Below are positions 33,762-43,661 of a stretch of DNA of 64,000 bases, in pieces. Positions within the stretch are counted from its first letter, which is position 1. Every line of letters starts with the position of its first letter. Under the pieces are notes generated by a model. The model saw nothing but the letters and a program-made list of their open reading frames with translations, made no database searches and was not told where the DNA came from. The position numbers were made by a program, and so were the translations under genes. This DNA comes from an uncultured Sphingomonadaceae bacterium. GTDB lineage: Bacteria > Pseudomonadota > Alphaproteobacteria > Sphingomonadales > Sphingomonadaceae. Where the stretch lies: contig CANLSQ010000003.1 of assembly GCA_947493955.1 (NCBI GenBank), positions 248,001 through 312,000 on the forward strand. The letters run 5' to 3'.

Positions 33762-34709
33762 ATGGAGACACGGTCCAATCATATTCTTGTGGGTGTTATC
33801 ACCCTGACCTTGCTCGCTTTAGTGGCTGCCTTTCTGGTCTGGATTGTCCGCTTTGGTGACGGTGCGACGAAGGAATATGATATATTTTTCGCCCAATCCG
33901 TGGGTGGTTTGGCAAAGGGAACCGGCGTGACTTTTGCGGGTGTTCCTTCTGGACAGGTGCTCGACGTGGAGCTTTGGGAAAAGGATCCCGATTTTGTACG
34001 CGTTCGCATTGCAGTGAGCGAAGAAACTCCGATTTTGCAGGGAACAACTGCGACCATCCAGAGTATCAGCTTTACCGCTCCGCCGAATATTCAACTGGAT
34101 GGCGCGGTAAAGGATGCGCCGCCGATTGAAGAATTGGGTCCGGAAGGCGTACCTGTTATTCCTACCAAACCCGGTGCTTTGGGCGAACTGCTCAACAGTG
34201 CGCCGCTGGTTGTCGAACGACTGGCAACGCTTACCGATCGGCTGACATTGCTGTTATCGGACAAGAACCAGGAATCGATCGAAGGCATTTTGAACAATAC
34301 CGAGCAGCTGACCGGCAGTCTGGCGAAGCAAGCACCTAATCTTGAAGCGTTGATGGCAGAATCGGCCATCGCGATCCGCAATGCCGGGGAAACTGCGGAA
34401 AAACTCTCTGCGGTTGCGGACAATACGAACCAATTGCTGACTAACAATGGTGAACCGCTGGCGAAAAACCTCACCAAGACACTGGCCGCAGCAGAAAAGA
34501 GCATGGCAGCGTTGGGTGAGGTTCTTGAAGATGCGCGGCCCGGTGTTCGGCAGCTGGGAACCAAAACAATACCGGAAGTCGATCAACTGGTTAAGGACAT
34601 GCAGGCGCTGACCAAATCTCTCACTTCTGTGACTGAACGGTTGGATCAGGGCGGAGCGGGATCGTTGCTGTCCGCGCCAACGCTGCCAGACTATGAACCA
34701 GGTAAATAA
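33762..34709 (+). CDS. mlaD: MlaD-family MCE protein
   Basis: 315 residues. One N-terminal membrane helix (about 8-30) anchors a periplasmic MCE domain (about 35-120) that opens YDIFFAQSVGGLAKGTGVTFAGVPSGQV (shown in parts elsewhere; key residues Gly-Leu and Gly-Val). A long helical C-terminal region with many Asn, Glu and Ala residues follows (about 140-300). This corresponds to the hexameric lipid-shuttling component. AAGGTGAAATA precedes the ATG. It lies 64 bases after the ATPase gene and is followed by the auxiliary lipoprotein gene. Confidence 0.92.
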   Translation: METRSNHILVGVITLTLLALVAAFLVWIVRFGDGATKEYDIFFAQSVGGLAKGTGVTFAGVPSGQVLDVELWEKDPDFVRVRIAVSEETPILQGTTATIQSISFTAPPNIQLDGAVKDAPPIEELGPEGVPVIPTKPGALGELLNSAPLVVERLATLTDRLTLLLSDKNQESIEGILNNTEQLTGSLAKQAPNLEALMAESAIAIRNAGETAEKLSAVADNTNQLLTNNGEPLAKNLTKTLAAAEKSMAALGEVLEDARPGVRQLGTKTIPEVDQLVKDMQALTKSLTSVTERLDQGGAGSLLSAPTLPDYEPGK

Positions 34710-34737
34710 AAGAACGCCAATGGGAAAGCAGGGATCT

Positions 34738-35334
34738 ATGACCATATTGCAAAAGACAAAATCCTTGGGCTTGTTGGCAGGTCTCGGTGTTTTGAGCGCT
34801 TGTGTCAGTTTTGGTGGTGCCGAACCGCCACCATTTCTCTTGTCTCTGACATCGGATATGCAAGTGGATCCCGGAGCGGTTCGCGCTGGGCCACAAGCCG
34901 GTGCTTTAGTGGTTCAGTTGCCTTCTACGCCGCAAAAACTTAACAACGTGCGCGTGCCAGTCCAAACCAGCGCGACGGGTATCGCATATCTAAAAGAAGC
35001 CACGTGGATTGATAAGCCCGCGCGGCTTTTTCAGGGGCTACTTACAGAAACCATTGCAGCGAAAAATAATCGGCTGGTGCTGACAGCAGTTCAGGCGCAG
35101 GGCAAAGCAGACACATATCTGTCCGGTGAGCTGGTGAATTTCGGACTGGATGGTCCCAGCCTGACCGTCACGGTAACTTATGACGCAGTGAAAATGCGCG
35201 AAGGCGAACCGGTTGAGAAGCGGCGCTTCGAGGCCAGCGAGACAGTGTTTGCCGCAGAGGCCGGTCCGGTGGGTGAGGCCTTGAACAGCGCTGCGAACAA
35301 AGTGGTATTGGAAGTCGCCGACTGGGTCGGTTGA
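34738..35334 (+). CDS. ABC-type transport auxiliary lipoprotein (PqiC/YmbA-like)
   Basis: 198 residues from ATG 34738, which has GCAGGGA upstream and gives a clean lipoprotein signal (LGLLAGLGVLSAC, Cys at +1). An earlier ATG at 34693 overlaps mlaD but lacks a ribosome-binding site. The mature part matches the auxiliary component family: VVQLPSTPQKLNNVRV, TSATGIAYLKEATWIDKPARLFQGLL (in parts), and a final helix. It is expected to sit in the outer membrane and receive or deliver lipids with the MCE protein. It is the last gene of the mla operon. Confidence 0.88.
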   Translation: MTILQKTKSLGLLAGLGVLSACVSFGGAEPPPFLLSLTSDMQVDPGAVRAGPQAGALVVQLPSTPQKLNNVRVPVQTSATGIAYLKEATWIDKPARLFQGLLTETIAAKNNRLVLTAVQAQGKADTYLSGELVNFGLDGPSLTVTVTYDAVKMREGEPVEKRRFEASETVFAAEAGPVGEALNSAANKVVLEVADWVG

Positions 35335-35356
35335 TCACAAGATCGATGAGCAGCAC

Positions 35357-36421
35357 TCAACTTTCGCCGTAAACAAAGCCTTCTGGTTCAGGCCAGTCCA
35401 TCGATGTTGCAGCCATCACCCGAAACAACCGGCCCATTTCATCAACATGAGTTAGTCTGCGATGCGCGGCGCGTATATCTTCCGCTTTGCCCGGACTGTT
35501 CTCAGCCAGTTTTCCCGCCCGTTGATCAATGCCAAGCGCCTTGAGCCATTGACCTTGTTCTACTGGCCCATGAACCGATAAAAGACGCGTTTTCGCTATA
35601 TTGGCTAGGCTGTGAAAATCGACATGCGCTGTGAGGTCTGAGGTTCCCGGGCTGTCAAACGGGCTGATGGGGAGGTGATTTTTTACCGCTTGCAGAGTGC
35701 TGCCAGTGCCTGGTTGATCATAGCCATAGTCGATGATCAGTATGGCGCCGCCCTGCTGAGCGATGCGATGCGAAAGCTCACCTAAAATCTGCACGCTGGC
35801 AGGAGAGCTCTCCAATATGGTTCCGACCGGCAGGCCAGCGGTGGATTTCGACATCTGCTTTTCAATGACTTGAGTGCTGGGGACAGCTATGAACTTATTG
35901 CGTTCCCGGTCGACCATTTGACGGAGCCATCCGTCGCCGGTCGACACAAATTGCTCCACTGGCAGAGCGTCGAAAAATTCATTGGCAACAATCAGTAATG
36001 GACCGTCGTCTGGCAGACTGTCGATGCTTTTGTGCCATGCGGCACTGCTATGAAGCGCAGCCTGTTTTTCTTTGAGTACCGGACTGGTTTCGACAAAGTG
36101 AATCTGCGGTTTGCATTCGAATTTTGCCATCGTGCGCAGCGCATCGGCCGCTAATGTGCCTCTGCCTGGACCCAGTTCGACGTAGTGAATATGACCTGGA
36201 CGGCCCTTGCGCATCCACAAATCCGACAGCCATATTCCGATAAGCTCACCGAACATCTGGCTGATTTCCGGGGCGGTAACAAAATCGCCGTCCTCGCCAA
36301 TCGGGTCTTTTGCTGCATAGTAAGCCGCATTGGCGATGCCCATATATTCGCTAAGGCTGATCGGCCCGTCGCGGTCGATTTTTTCAGCGAGGATATGCGC
36401 GGCCGACGGGCTGTCAGGCAA
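35357..36421 (-). CDS. MidA/NDUFAF7-family SAM-dependent methyltransferase
   Basis: 354 residues. The opening [32 protein letters not shown], and [15 protein letters not shown] (SAM-binding motif I) define the DUF185/MidA family; the mitochondrial homologue NDUFAF7 dimethylates an Arg of a complex I subunit. [14 protein letters not shown] also fits (read here as [14 protein letters not shown]). By analogy it could modify NuoD/complex I, an inference. The start overlaps the lgt stop by eight bases, the usual lgt-midA coupling in sphingomonads. Confidence 0.9.
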   Translation of the reverse strand: MPDSPSAAHILAEKIDRDGPISLSEYMGIANAAYYAAKDPIGEDGDFVTAPEISQMFGELIGIWLSDLWMRKGRPGHIHYVELGPGRGTLAADALRTMAKFECKPQIHFVETSPVLKEKQAALHSSAAWHKSIDSLPDDGPLLIVANEFFDALPVEQFVSTGDGWLRQMVDRERNKFIAVPSTQVIEKQMSKSTAGLPVGTILESSPASVQILGELSHRIAQQGGAILIIDYGYDQPGTGSTLQAVKNHLPISPFDSPGTSDLTAHVDFHSLANIAKTRLLSVHGPVEQGQWLKALGIDQRAGKLAENSPGKAEDIRAAHRRLTHVDEMGRLFRVMAATSMDWPEPEGFVYGES

Positions 36422-37274
36422 TGCTCTTATCTCCGGTCGTCGGTTCTACGCGGACGCGACGACCTTTGGAGGTGAATACCAGATAGATGCCGAGCAACAG
36501 CATGGGCACGGTGAGCGTTTGCCCCATGGTCAGGCCCCAGCTTAAATTCTCGAGGCCTTTATCTGGCTGACGGAAGAACTCTACGGTGAATCGGCTGAGG
36601 CCGTAAACCAAAAGGCCGGTGCCGACCAGCTTGCCCGGATGATAGCGCGCATCTGTTTTCCAGAAGAGCAAAGATGTTATGATGAAATAGAGTATCCCTT
36701 CTAGACCGGCTTCGTAAAGCTGGCTGGGATGGCGCGCGACTTCACCGCCCATCGGGAAGATGATTGCCCAGGGCACGTCGGTGGCGCGGCCCCAAAGTTC
36801 GCCGTTGACGAAATTGGCGAGGCGGCCAAAGAGTAATCCGAACGGAATGACACAGGCGATATAGTCGCAGATGCGCAGGAAACTGAGTTTTTCCTTCCGG
36901 GATATGTACCAGATTGCGAGAACAACGCCCAAGACACCGCCATGCAGCGACATGCCGCCGTTCCAAACCTGCAAGATCTCGATCGGGTTTTGTAGGATTT
37001 CAGGTTTATAGAAAAACACATAACCAAGTCGTCCGCCCAGAATGATTCCCAGCGTCGCATAAAAGATCATGTCATCGGCGTGACGGCGCGCCAGTGGAGC
37101 GCCCGGTTCTTTGATTAGTTTCGTAAGATACCAATAACCGATCAATATACCGGCGAGATAAGCCAGCGAATACCATTTCAATTGGAAAAAACCGAGGTCA
37201 AGCGCGTTGGGAGACAGTCCCAATTCTTCAAATCGCGTAAATTGCGCTGCACTTGCAAGAATAATATCAATCAA
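36414..37274 (-). CDS. lgt: Prolipoprotein diacylglyceryl transferase
   Basis: An inner-membrane enzyme that transfers diacylglycerol to the lipobox Cys of prolipoproteins, including the several lipoproteins encoded in this window. Key features are [35 protein letters not shown] with the essential His-Gly-Gly, and the Lgt signature [26 protein letters not shown] follows. About seven membrane helices. TTG 37274 follows GGGGA at good distance and yields the N-terminus common in relatives. An upstream ATG at 37316 would add 14 residues without a proper ribosome-binding site. Confidence 0.92.
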   Translation of the reverse strand: MIDIILASAAQFTRFEELGLSPNALDLGFFQLKWYSLAYLAGILIGYWYLTKLIKEPGAPLARRHADDMIFYATLGIILGGRLGYVFFYKPEILQNPIEILQVWNGGMSLHGGVLGVVLAIWYISRKEKLSFLRICDYIACVIPFGLLFGRLANFVNGELWGRATDVPWAIIFPMGGEVARHPSQLYEAGLEGILYFIITSLLFWKTDARYHPGKLVGTGLLVYGLSRFTVEFFRQPDKGLENLSWGLTMGQTLTVPMLLLGIYLVFTSKGRRVRVEPTTGDKSIA

Positions 37275-37379
37275 CTCTTTTCCCCGTCCGGTTTCATCGT
37301 CATATAGCAAGGGCATATAACGGGAAATTCTCCGATACCAAGAGAGAAACCCAAACTGACTTTGCGGGAGAATATTGAA

Positions 37380-39086
37380 ATGCCATCGCCATTAGACGCT
37401 ATGATCGACGAAACCCTGGGCGTCATGACACAGCCGGGACAGCTTTTGGAGCTTTCCTCGGTCAATAAATACGGCGTCGATATGCCGGTGTTCAAAAATG
37501 CACCGAGCAATGTTTCGGACTTTTTTGCCTTTTTCTGCATGCAGAATGCAGACAAGGAATTCCTCGTCGATGGTGATATCCGGCTGACTTTTAAGGAAAC
37601 TTATGCCGCGGCACGCGTGTTGGCTGGCGGATTGGTCGCCGGACATGGGGTTAAGAAAGGCGACCGGATCGGTATTGCCGCGCGCAACTCCGCTAACTGG
37701 ATCATCCTTGATATGGCGATCACCATGGCGGGCGGTGTCTCGACCAAATTGAACGGTTGGTGGCAAGGCGATGAGCTGGCCGATGGTATTGAAGATGTCA
37801 GTTGCTCGATTGTTTTTGCCGATGCCCAGCGCGCAGCGCGCCTGAGCGAATCGGGCCGCGATCATGGTGCAGAGGTCATTTTGTTCGAACATGATCTTCC
37901 GCCGCTCGAAGGATTAAAGGCCTGTCTGGCAAAGGGCGGCGATGCGGAAACCCCGCTGCCGCAAATGGGACCAGAGGATAATGCGACGATATTATTCACC
38001 TCCGGTTCGACCGGACGCTCGAAAGGCGCCTATGCCGAGCACCGCTCGGTGGTGCAGGGGGCGATGAGTTTTGTTGGCGCCTTTGCCGTGATGGCGCATT
38101 TGATGGAAAAAGCCGGCACATTGCCGGATATCCAGCCGACCGCTTTGGTGGCCGTACCGCTGTTTCATGTTACCGCGTCGGTACCACTGGTTCTGGTGAG
38201 CTACGCGATTGGTCGCAAGCTAGTGATGCAGAAAAAATGGGACGCCGAAGAGGCAATGCGCTTGATCGAAAAGGAAAAAGTGACCTATTTTGTTGGCGTT
38301 CCGCTGATGAGCATGGAGATTTACGCGCATCCCAAGGTCAATGATTATGATCTCAGCACCTGTGTTTCCATGGCTGCTGGCGGCGCGCCGCGCCCGGTCG
38401 AGCATGTCAAACGGATCAAGGAAGGCATGGGCAAGGGCTTTCCACTGATTGGCTACGGTCTCACCGAAACCAATGGTGTCGGCTGTTCCAACCAGAATGA
38501 AAATTATCTCGCCAAGCCAGACAGCACCGGTCGCGCCACGCCGCCGATTGTTGATGTCGGGATATTGGATGATGACGGCAACAAGGTAGCGCAAGGCGAG
38601 CGCGGTGAAGTGTGCATCCGCTCGTCAGCCAATTTCACCGGCTATTGGAACAACGAACAAGCGACCAAAGACGCTTTTACCGATGATGGTTATTTCCGCA
38701 CTGGTGATATCGGCTATCTCGACGAAGACGGCTATCTGTTCATTGTCGACCGCAAGAAAGAAATTATCATTCGCGGCGGCGAGAATATCAGCTGTCAGGA
38801 AGTCGAAGCGGCGATTTACAGCCACACCTCCGTGGCGGAAGCCTGCATATTTGGCGTTGAAGATGAACGGTTCGGTGAAGTTCCCGGCCTGGTTTATCAT
38901 GTCAAAGATGGTGAGGCATTGTCGCAAGACGAGCTTCTGGAATTCCTGAAAGACAAGCTCGCACCGTTCAAGATGCCGGTGCATATCTGGCAATATGAAG
39001 AACCGTTGCCGAAACTGGGTACAGCGAAAATCGCAAAAATCGTACTGGCCAAGAAGCATCGGGAAATGCTGGCTGCCACGGGATGA
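37380..39086 (+). CDS. Class I adenylate-forming acyl-CoA synthetase
   Basis: 568 residues. The AMP-binding P-loop is [13 protein letters not shown], followed by [10 protein letters not shown] (acyl-adenylate motif), [21 protein letters not shown] (shown elsewhere in parts) and the C-terminal catalytic Lys in [10 protein letters not shown]. The domain pattern fits long/medium-chain fatty acid or aromatic acid CoA ligases, and the chain preference is not deducible. GCGGGAG lies upstream of ATG 37380. Its stop overlaps the glnD start (ATGA), an unusual pairing with a nitrogen-signalling enzyme. Confidence 0.88.
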   Translation: MPSPLDAMIDETLGVMTQPGQLLELSSVNKYGVDMPVFKNAPSNVSDFFAFFCMQNADKEFLVDGDIRLTFKETYAAARVLAGGLVAGHGVKKGDRIGIAARNSANWIILDMAITMAGGVSTKLNGWWQGDELADGIEDVSCSIVFADAQRAARLSESGRDHGAEVILFEHDLPPLEGLKACLAKGGDAETPLPQMGPEDNATILFTSGSTGRSKGAYAEHRSVVQGAMSFVGAFAVMAHLMEKAGTLPDIQPTALVAVPLFHVTASVPLVLVSYAIGRKLVMQKKWDAEEAMRLIEKEKVTYFVGVPLMSMEIYAHPKVNDYDLSTCVSMAAGGAPRPVEHVKRIKEGMGKGFPLIGYGLTETNGVGCSNQNENYLAKPDSTGRATPPIVDVGILDDDGNKVAQGERGEVCIRSSANFTGYWNNEQATKDAFTDDGYFRTGDIGYLDEDGYLFIVDRKKEIIIRGGENISCQEVEAAIYSHTSVAEACIFGVEDERFGEVPGLVYHVKDGEALSQDELLEFLKDKLAPFKMPVHIWQYEEPLPKLGTAKIAKIVLAKKHREMLAATG

Positions 39087-41866
39087 ATGCACGCGCCAAT
39101 ATACCCAAGCCGGCAAGCGATCCGGGGAAACGGATTGTCCGGCAGCGGGATATTGTCGACCGTCGCAAGTTGGCTGAGGCGATAGAAGCACTTATCGCTG
39201 AGCATGGCATAACCAAAGCGCGTCCACAAATATTGCCTCTGCTACAAGAGGCGTTGGCAAATGGCCGGGCTGAGATCAGCCGGCGATTAATGGAGAAACC
39301 TTCCGCAGGACATGAAGCCGCGGCCGCGCAATCTTTTCTGATCGACCAGTTGGTGCGGATCATCCATGATATTGCCGTTGGCCATCAATATCCTGTGAAC
39401 AATCCTTCATCGGGCGAACGCATCGCAGTAATGGCAGTCGGCGGTTACGGGCGGGGTGAGATGGCACCGCATAGCGATGTCGATATCGCTTTTTTAACCC
39501 CGTTCAAGCAGACCAGCTGGACTGAGCAAGCAGTGGAAGCAATGCTCTACTGGCTTTGGGACTTGGGCCTGAAAGTCGGTCAGAGCAGCCGTTCTATCGA
39601 CGAGATGGTGCGGATGGCCAATGAAGATCTCAGTATTCGTACAGCATTGCTGGAAGGCCGTTACATTTGGGGTGACACCGACGTTTACGAGGAAGCAAAG
39701 GCCCGCTTTTACGCCGATGTGGTCTCTGGCACGGATCGCACTTTTGTCTCAGAAAAACTGGCAGAACGCGACGCCCGCCATGTCCGCATGGGTGATAGCA
39801 GGTATGTCGTCGAACCCAATGTCAAGGAAGGCAAAGGGGGGATGCGCGATCTGCAGACGCTTTATTGGATAGGCAAATATATCCACCGGGTGACCTCTGC
39901 GGAAGAGTTGGTTGATGTTGGCCTGCTGACAGCAGATGAGTTCAGGCGTTTTCGCAAGGCTGCCAATTTTCTCTGGGCGGTACGTTGTCATATGCATGAT
40001 ATGACAGGGCGGGCAGAGGATCGTTTAACTTTCGACCTGCAACCCGGCGTAGCTGAGCGGATGCGCTTTGCTGACCGGCCCGGCAAGTCGGCCGTAGAGC
40101 GTTTCATGCAATATTATTTCCTGAACGCCAAAGTCGTCGGTAACCTTACCGGCGTCTTTCTCGCTCATCTCGATGAGACCCATAATGCCGGGGTAAGACG
40201 CTTCATCCCTAATATTACCCGGAGGCCAAAAAAGCTGAAGGGCTTTACACTGGACCGTGGCCGACTGGCTTTGCCAGAAGAAAACTTCTTTGAAGAAGAC
40301 CCGGTCCGGTTGATCGAAATTTTCCACCTCGCTGATAAGCATGAACTGGAAATCCATCCGCTGGCGATGCGCGCTGCGCGGCGAGACGCAAAGCTGATCA
40401 CCAACAAGATCCGAAAGGACCGGCGGGCAAACAAGCTGTTCCTGGACGTGCTCTGTTCCCCACGCGATCCCGAACTGGTTCTGCGCTGGATGAATGAAGC
40501 TTCGATATTCGGGCGCTTCATTCCCGATTTTGGCCGGGTTGTCGCACAGATGCAATTTGACATGTATCATCACTATACGGTTGATGAACATAGCATTCGC
40601 GCTATCGGGCTGCTCTCCAGGATTGCCAGCGGTGATCTGGTTGAAGATCACCCTAACTCGACCGAGACAATCAGGAAGCTCAAAAACCGGCGGGTGTTGT
40701 TCGTCGCGACCCTGTTGCATGATATTGCTAAAGGGCGAGGCGGTGATCACAGCATATTGGGCGCTGAAGTCGCAATGAAGTTGTGTCCGCGGCTGGGGCT
40801 TGAGCCTTATGAAACCGAACTGGTGGCATGGTTGGTGCGGCATCATTTGCTGATGTCAGCCATGGCGTTCAAGCGCGACCTGTCTGATTTTAAAACCATT
40901 CAGGATTTTGTCAGTCAGGTAAAAAGCATTGAGCGACTTCGTCTGCTAACGGTCTTGACGGTTGTTGATATTCGCGCCGTGGGACCGGGCGTTTGGAACA
41001 GTTGGAAAAGGCAGCTCCTAACGGATCTTTTTCAGGCGGCCGAGGAAATGTTGCTGCTCGGTCATAAGCAGCGTGGCCGAAAAGAACGGATCGCAGAGAA
41101 AAAGGCGGTCTTGTCCGAGGCGCTGGACATTCCCAAAACACAGTTTTCCAAACTGGCAAGACGCCTGACCGATCCTTATTGGATCGCCGAGCCGGATGAT
41201 ATCATCGCACATAATGCCCGGCTGATGCTGCGTGCGGGAGATGATAGTCTGGCAATTTCCGCAGATGCTTATCCAGAGCGGGGTGCTACACTGGTGACGA
41301 TTTATGCGGCCGATCATCCCGGCCTGTTCTATCGCATTGCGGGCGGCATTCATGTTGCTGGCGGTAACATTATCGATGCGCGGATTCACACCACGCGGGA
41401 TGGAATGGCGCTGGACAATTTTCTGGTACAGGACCAGCACAGTCAGCCGTTTGCAGAAGACACGCAGCTTACGCGCTTGAAACGGGCGGTTGAGGACGCA
41501 TTGGCCAACCGGTCGAAACTGACCACAAAACTGGAGGCCCGACCACTGGCTCATAGCCGTGCCGGGGCGTTTAATATCGTTCCCAATGCGACTGTCGACA
41601 ACGATGCATCCAATCGCTTTACGGTAGTGGAAGTAACGGCACAGGACCGGCCTGCTTTGCTGAACGAACTGGCTTATGCCCTCTTCGAATCCAAAGTCAC
41701 GGTGCACAGCGCCCATATCGCCACCTATGGCGAGCGCGCAGTTGATACTTTTTATATTACTGATTTGCTCGGCGGAAAAATTGAAGCCAAAACTCGGTTG
41801 AACAATCTGAAAAAGAGACTGGTTAAGGCGGCAGAGCAGAAAGAAGCAGAGAAATCGGCTGCCTAG
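39083..41866 (+). CDS. glnD: [Protein-PII] uridylyltransferase / uridylyl-removing enzyme
   Basis: 927 residues. Domains in order: nucleotidyltransferase (MAVGGYGRGEMAPHSDVDIAFL, in parts: GGYGRGEM, SDVDIAFL), a GlnD-type PII-UTase helical part, an HD domain (ATLLHDIAKGRGGDHS) for UMP removal, and two C-terminal ACT domains (YAADHPGLFYRIAGGI and VTAQDRPALLNELAYAL) that sense glutamine. It reports nitrogen status by modifying PII. The start overlaps the acyl-CoA synthetase stop, and the end overlaps the YceD gene end by four bases on the opposite strand. Confidence 0.96.
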   Translation: MNARANIPKPASDPGKRIVRQRDIVDRRKLAEAIEALIAEHGITKARPQILPLLQEALANGRAEISRRLMEKPSAGHEAAAAQSFLIDQLVRIIHDIAVGHQYPVNNPSSGERIAVMAVGGYGRGEMAPHSDVDIAFLTPFKQTSWTEQAVEAMLYWLWDLGLKVGQSSRSIDEMVRMANEDLSIRTALLEGRYIWGDTDVYEEAKARFYADVVSGTDRTFVSEKLAERDARHVRMGDSRYVVEPNVKEGKGGMRDLQTLYWIGKYIHRVTSAEELVDVGLLTADEFRRFRKAANFLWAVRCHMHDMTGRAEDRLTFDLQPGVAERMRFADRPGKSAVERFMQYYFLNAKVVGNLTGVFLAHLDETHNAGVRRFIPNITRRPKKLKGFTLDRGRLALPEENFFEEDPVRLIEIFHLADKHELEIHPLAMRAARRDAKLITNKIRKDRRANKLFLDVLCSPRDPELVLRWMNEASIFGRFIPDFGRVVAQMQFDMYHHYTVDEHSIRAIGLLSRIASGDLVEDHPNSTETIRKLKNRRVLFVATLLHDIAKGRGGDHSILGAEVAMKLCPRLGLEPYETELVAWLVRHHLLMSAMAFKRDLSDFKTIQDFVSQVKSIERLRLLTVLTVVDIRAVGPGVWNSWKRQLLTDLFQAAEEMLLLGHKQRGRKERIAEKKAVLSEALDIPKTQFSKLARRLTDPYWIAEPDDIIAHNARLMLRAGDDSLAISADAYPERGATLVTIYAADHPGLFYRIAGGIHVAGGNIIDARIHTTRDGMALDNFLVQDQHSQPFAEDTQLTRLKRAVEDALANRSKLTTKLEARPLAHSRAGAFNIVPNATVDNDASNRFTVVEVTAQDRPALLNELAYALFESKVTVHSAHIATYGERAVDTFYITDLLGGKIEAKTRLNNLKKRLVKAAEQKEAEKSAA

Positions 41867-42420
41867 CTGGGTTTATTTTCCCCAAGGCCCGCTTTGAGCG
41901 CTGCTAGCGCGCCAAAAGGACCAGCCTCTTCTTCGCTTTTGAGGCCCTTCTTCTCTGCTATGCTATCCGCATCCGGCCCTCTTGGATATGGGTCAAGCGC
42001 TAGATAAAGCGTTTGCGCAACGGCCTCTCCAAGGTCGATTTGAGCAGCCTCATATTCGATTGTGTCACAGTCTTCGGACTCCAGTTCGATTTCCTCTTCG
42101 CCGGGCGGTGTGTCGGTTTTTTCTACGAAGATTATGTTAAACGGCTCGTCAACGCGGACAGGAAATGGCTGACCGCTGATCGCGCACGATTGATGCAGTT
42201 CGGAATGGATTGTACCGGCAAAAGTGATTTCCTCTTCATTCGCCTCCAGACGATAGTCCGCTGTGATTGCTTCTATGGAAGGCAAGTCAAAGCGTTTGGC
42301 TAGTGCTCGACGCTGATTTTCGTCGGCGACAATTTGCCCTTTTATTGCCATGCCCCCGATGTCCGACAGCTTTATGATATCGGACAGTTCGGGGGGAGGC
42401 AGCGGCTGTGATCTAGTCAT
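41863..42420 (-). CDS. YceD/DUF177 family protein
   Basis: 185 residues. A Cys-poor member of the YceD family, related to proteins encoded next to rpmF and linked to 23S rRNA or ribosome biogenesis. CAISGQPFPVRVDEPF and the acidic stretch leading to IDLGEAVAQTLYLALDPYPR are typical. rpmF and plsX, its common neighbours, are not downstream here; glnD converges instead. The start overlaps the stop of the CBP3 gene (ATGA). Confidence 0.85.
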   Translation of the reverse strand: MTRSQPLPPPELSDIIKLSDIGGMAIKGQIVADENQRRALAKRFDLPSIEAITADYRLEANEEEITFAGTIHSELHQSCAISGQPFPVRVDEPFNIIFVEKTDTPPGEEEIELESEDCDTIEYEAAQIDLGEAVAQTLYLALDPYPRGPDADSIAEKKGLKSEEEAGPFGALAALKAGLGENKPS

Positions 42421-42944
42421 GGTCTGGCCTCTGCGATATCTCCGGCAATTACTTGGCTGATCGTAGCGGCGGAAAGCCGGTTATAAAAATGCGCGAAATT
42501 CTTGGTGGTGAATTGCAGTGCTGCCCGTTCCGGTATTTCGCCGCGATATAGGTTGCGTGTCAACGCTTCGTCGAGGCTGGCGTTTTCCGTCAGAGCATCC
42601 CTATAAGCCCCTAAACGCCCGCCTAGCGCGCCCATCATCTCACCCACCCGTTTGCCGACTATTAAGTCGCCAATGCCGATCTGTCGCAACTGACCTTCCA
42701 TATCCGTAACAAATAATTCCGTAAGCCAGGCTATTTCCTGCTTGGCTTCTTCGGTTTGGTCCAGGCGGATCAACACGGCGCACAAAATCGCAGCAATCAT
42801 ATCAAAGCGACCGTCGAGCGTGTCAGGAACGCCGCCTTTTTCATACCAGTCAATACGCCGGCCCTCGGCAATAATGCTACCATATAGTGGCTGCATGACC
42901 CTGTTGGCGTTTTTTCGCCCGAGTAATGCGTTCAAGAATGACAT
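42417..42944 (-). CDS. Ubiquinol-cytochrome c chaperone (CBP3-like)
   Basis: 175 residues of the CBP3/UQCC family needed for cytochrome bc1 assembly in mitochondria and found in alphaproteobacteria. The PLYGSIIAEGRRIDWY opening, DTLDGRFDMI, LFVTDMEGQLRQIGIGDLIVGKRV (in parts) and GRLGAYRDAL are typical. It is expected to help cytochrome b maturation at the membrane. It is coupled with the YceD gene and divergent from bamE, an arrangement common in alphaproteobacteria. Confidence 0.9.
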   Translation of the reverse strand: MSFLNALLGRKNANRVMQPLYGSIIAEGRRIDWYEKGGVPDTLDGRFDMIAAILCAVLIRLDQTEEAKQEIAWLTELFVTDMEGQLRQIGIGDLIVGKRVGEMMGALGGRLGAYRDALTENASLDEALTRNLYRGEIPERAALQFTTKNFAHFYNRLSAATISQVIAGDIAEARP

Positions 42945-43075
42945 GATTTTAAACCCCGAATTTCGTTTAAGATATACCCGGCTGGTGACCGCTTATGTTA
43001 AGACTACATACAGGGGATATTGATATTTGTACGGCGAGATGCAATGGGCCTTATGATTAGCAGGAAATAAACTGT

Positions 43076-43081
43076 TATAAT
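43076..43081 (+). promoter_or_regulatory. Extended -10 promoter candidate for bamE
   Basis: TGTTATAAT at 43073-43081 contains TATAAT with an upstream TG, 63 bases before the bamE start codon at 43144. The same nonamer precedes the mla operon. The rest of the 199-base divergent gap (42945-43143) holds no other gene I can support. Confidence 0.38.
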
Positions 43082-43143
43082 CATCAAAGCCAACCCAAAT
43101 GGCCTAGTAATCTTTGGGGCGGACGTTTTGGAGAATCGAGTTG

Positions 43144-43626
43144 ATGCGTAGCCAATTGAAAATACACGCTTTAATGACCGGTCTGGTTGCAGGCGGGTTG
43201 TTGCTTTCCGGCTGTTCACAGGTCCGCGGTCATCAGGGTTATATTGTTGATCGGGTTATTACAGATGCAATTCAGCCTGGGATAGACAACCGGCAGTCTG
43301 TTGAGGCATCACTGGGACGTCCGACTTTTACCGGACAATTTGATGAAAATACCTGGTATTATGTCTCCCGTGAAACCAAACAACTCGCCTTTAACTCGCC
43401 GACGCCTCGGGACCAGATGGTTATGCGCGTAACTTTTGACCAAGCTGGGAATGTGACTGCAGTGGATCGCACAGGCCTGGAGCTGGTGGCAAGTATAAGT
43501 CCGGACGGCGACACGACGCCCACTCTGGGCCGCGAACGCTCTTTCTTCCAAGAGCTGTTTGGCAATATAGGAGCAGTTGGCGCACCGGGTGCGCAAGGCC
43601 GTAGTAACGACCCGACCCGACCTTAA
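43144..43626 (+). CDS. bamE: Outer membrane protein assembly factor BamE
   Basis: 160 residues from ATG 43144. A lipoprotein signal ends in GLLLSGC, with Cys at +1. The SmpA/OmlA domain is visible: IQPGIDNRQSVEASLGRPTFTG, then WYYVSRETKQLAF, then MRVTFDQAGNVTAVDR. The tail after about residue 125 is Gly/Ala-rich and low complexity. It joins the BAM complex that inserts beta-barrels such as the TonB receptor in this window. An upstream in-frame ATG at 43114 would spoil the signal peptide. Confidence 0.92.
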   Translation: MRSQLKIHALMTGLVAGGLLLSGCSQVRGHQGYIVDRVITDAIQPGIDNRQSVEASLGRPTFTGQFDENTWYYVSRETKQLAFNSPTPRDQMVMRVTFDQAGNVTAVDRTGLELVASISPDGDTTPTLGRERSFFQELFGNIGAVGAPGAQGRSNDPTRP

Positions 43627-43661
43627 AGATTATCCCAGCTGACATGCCAGCAGTGGCGTCG

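Noticed and set aside
40025-40846. 273-residue minus-strand frame
   Set aside because: It lies wholly inside glnD, whose HD domain and conserved blocks are unmistakable.
42945-43219. Minus-strand frame of 71 residues before bamE
   Set aside because: It overlaps the bamE signal peptide region and has a basic, low-conservation translation without a ribosome-binding site.
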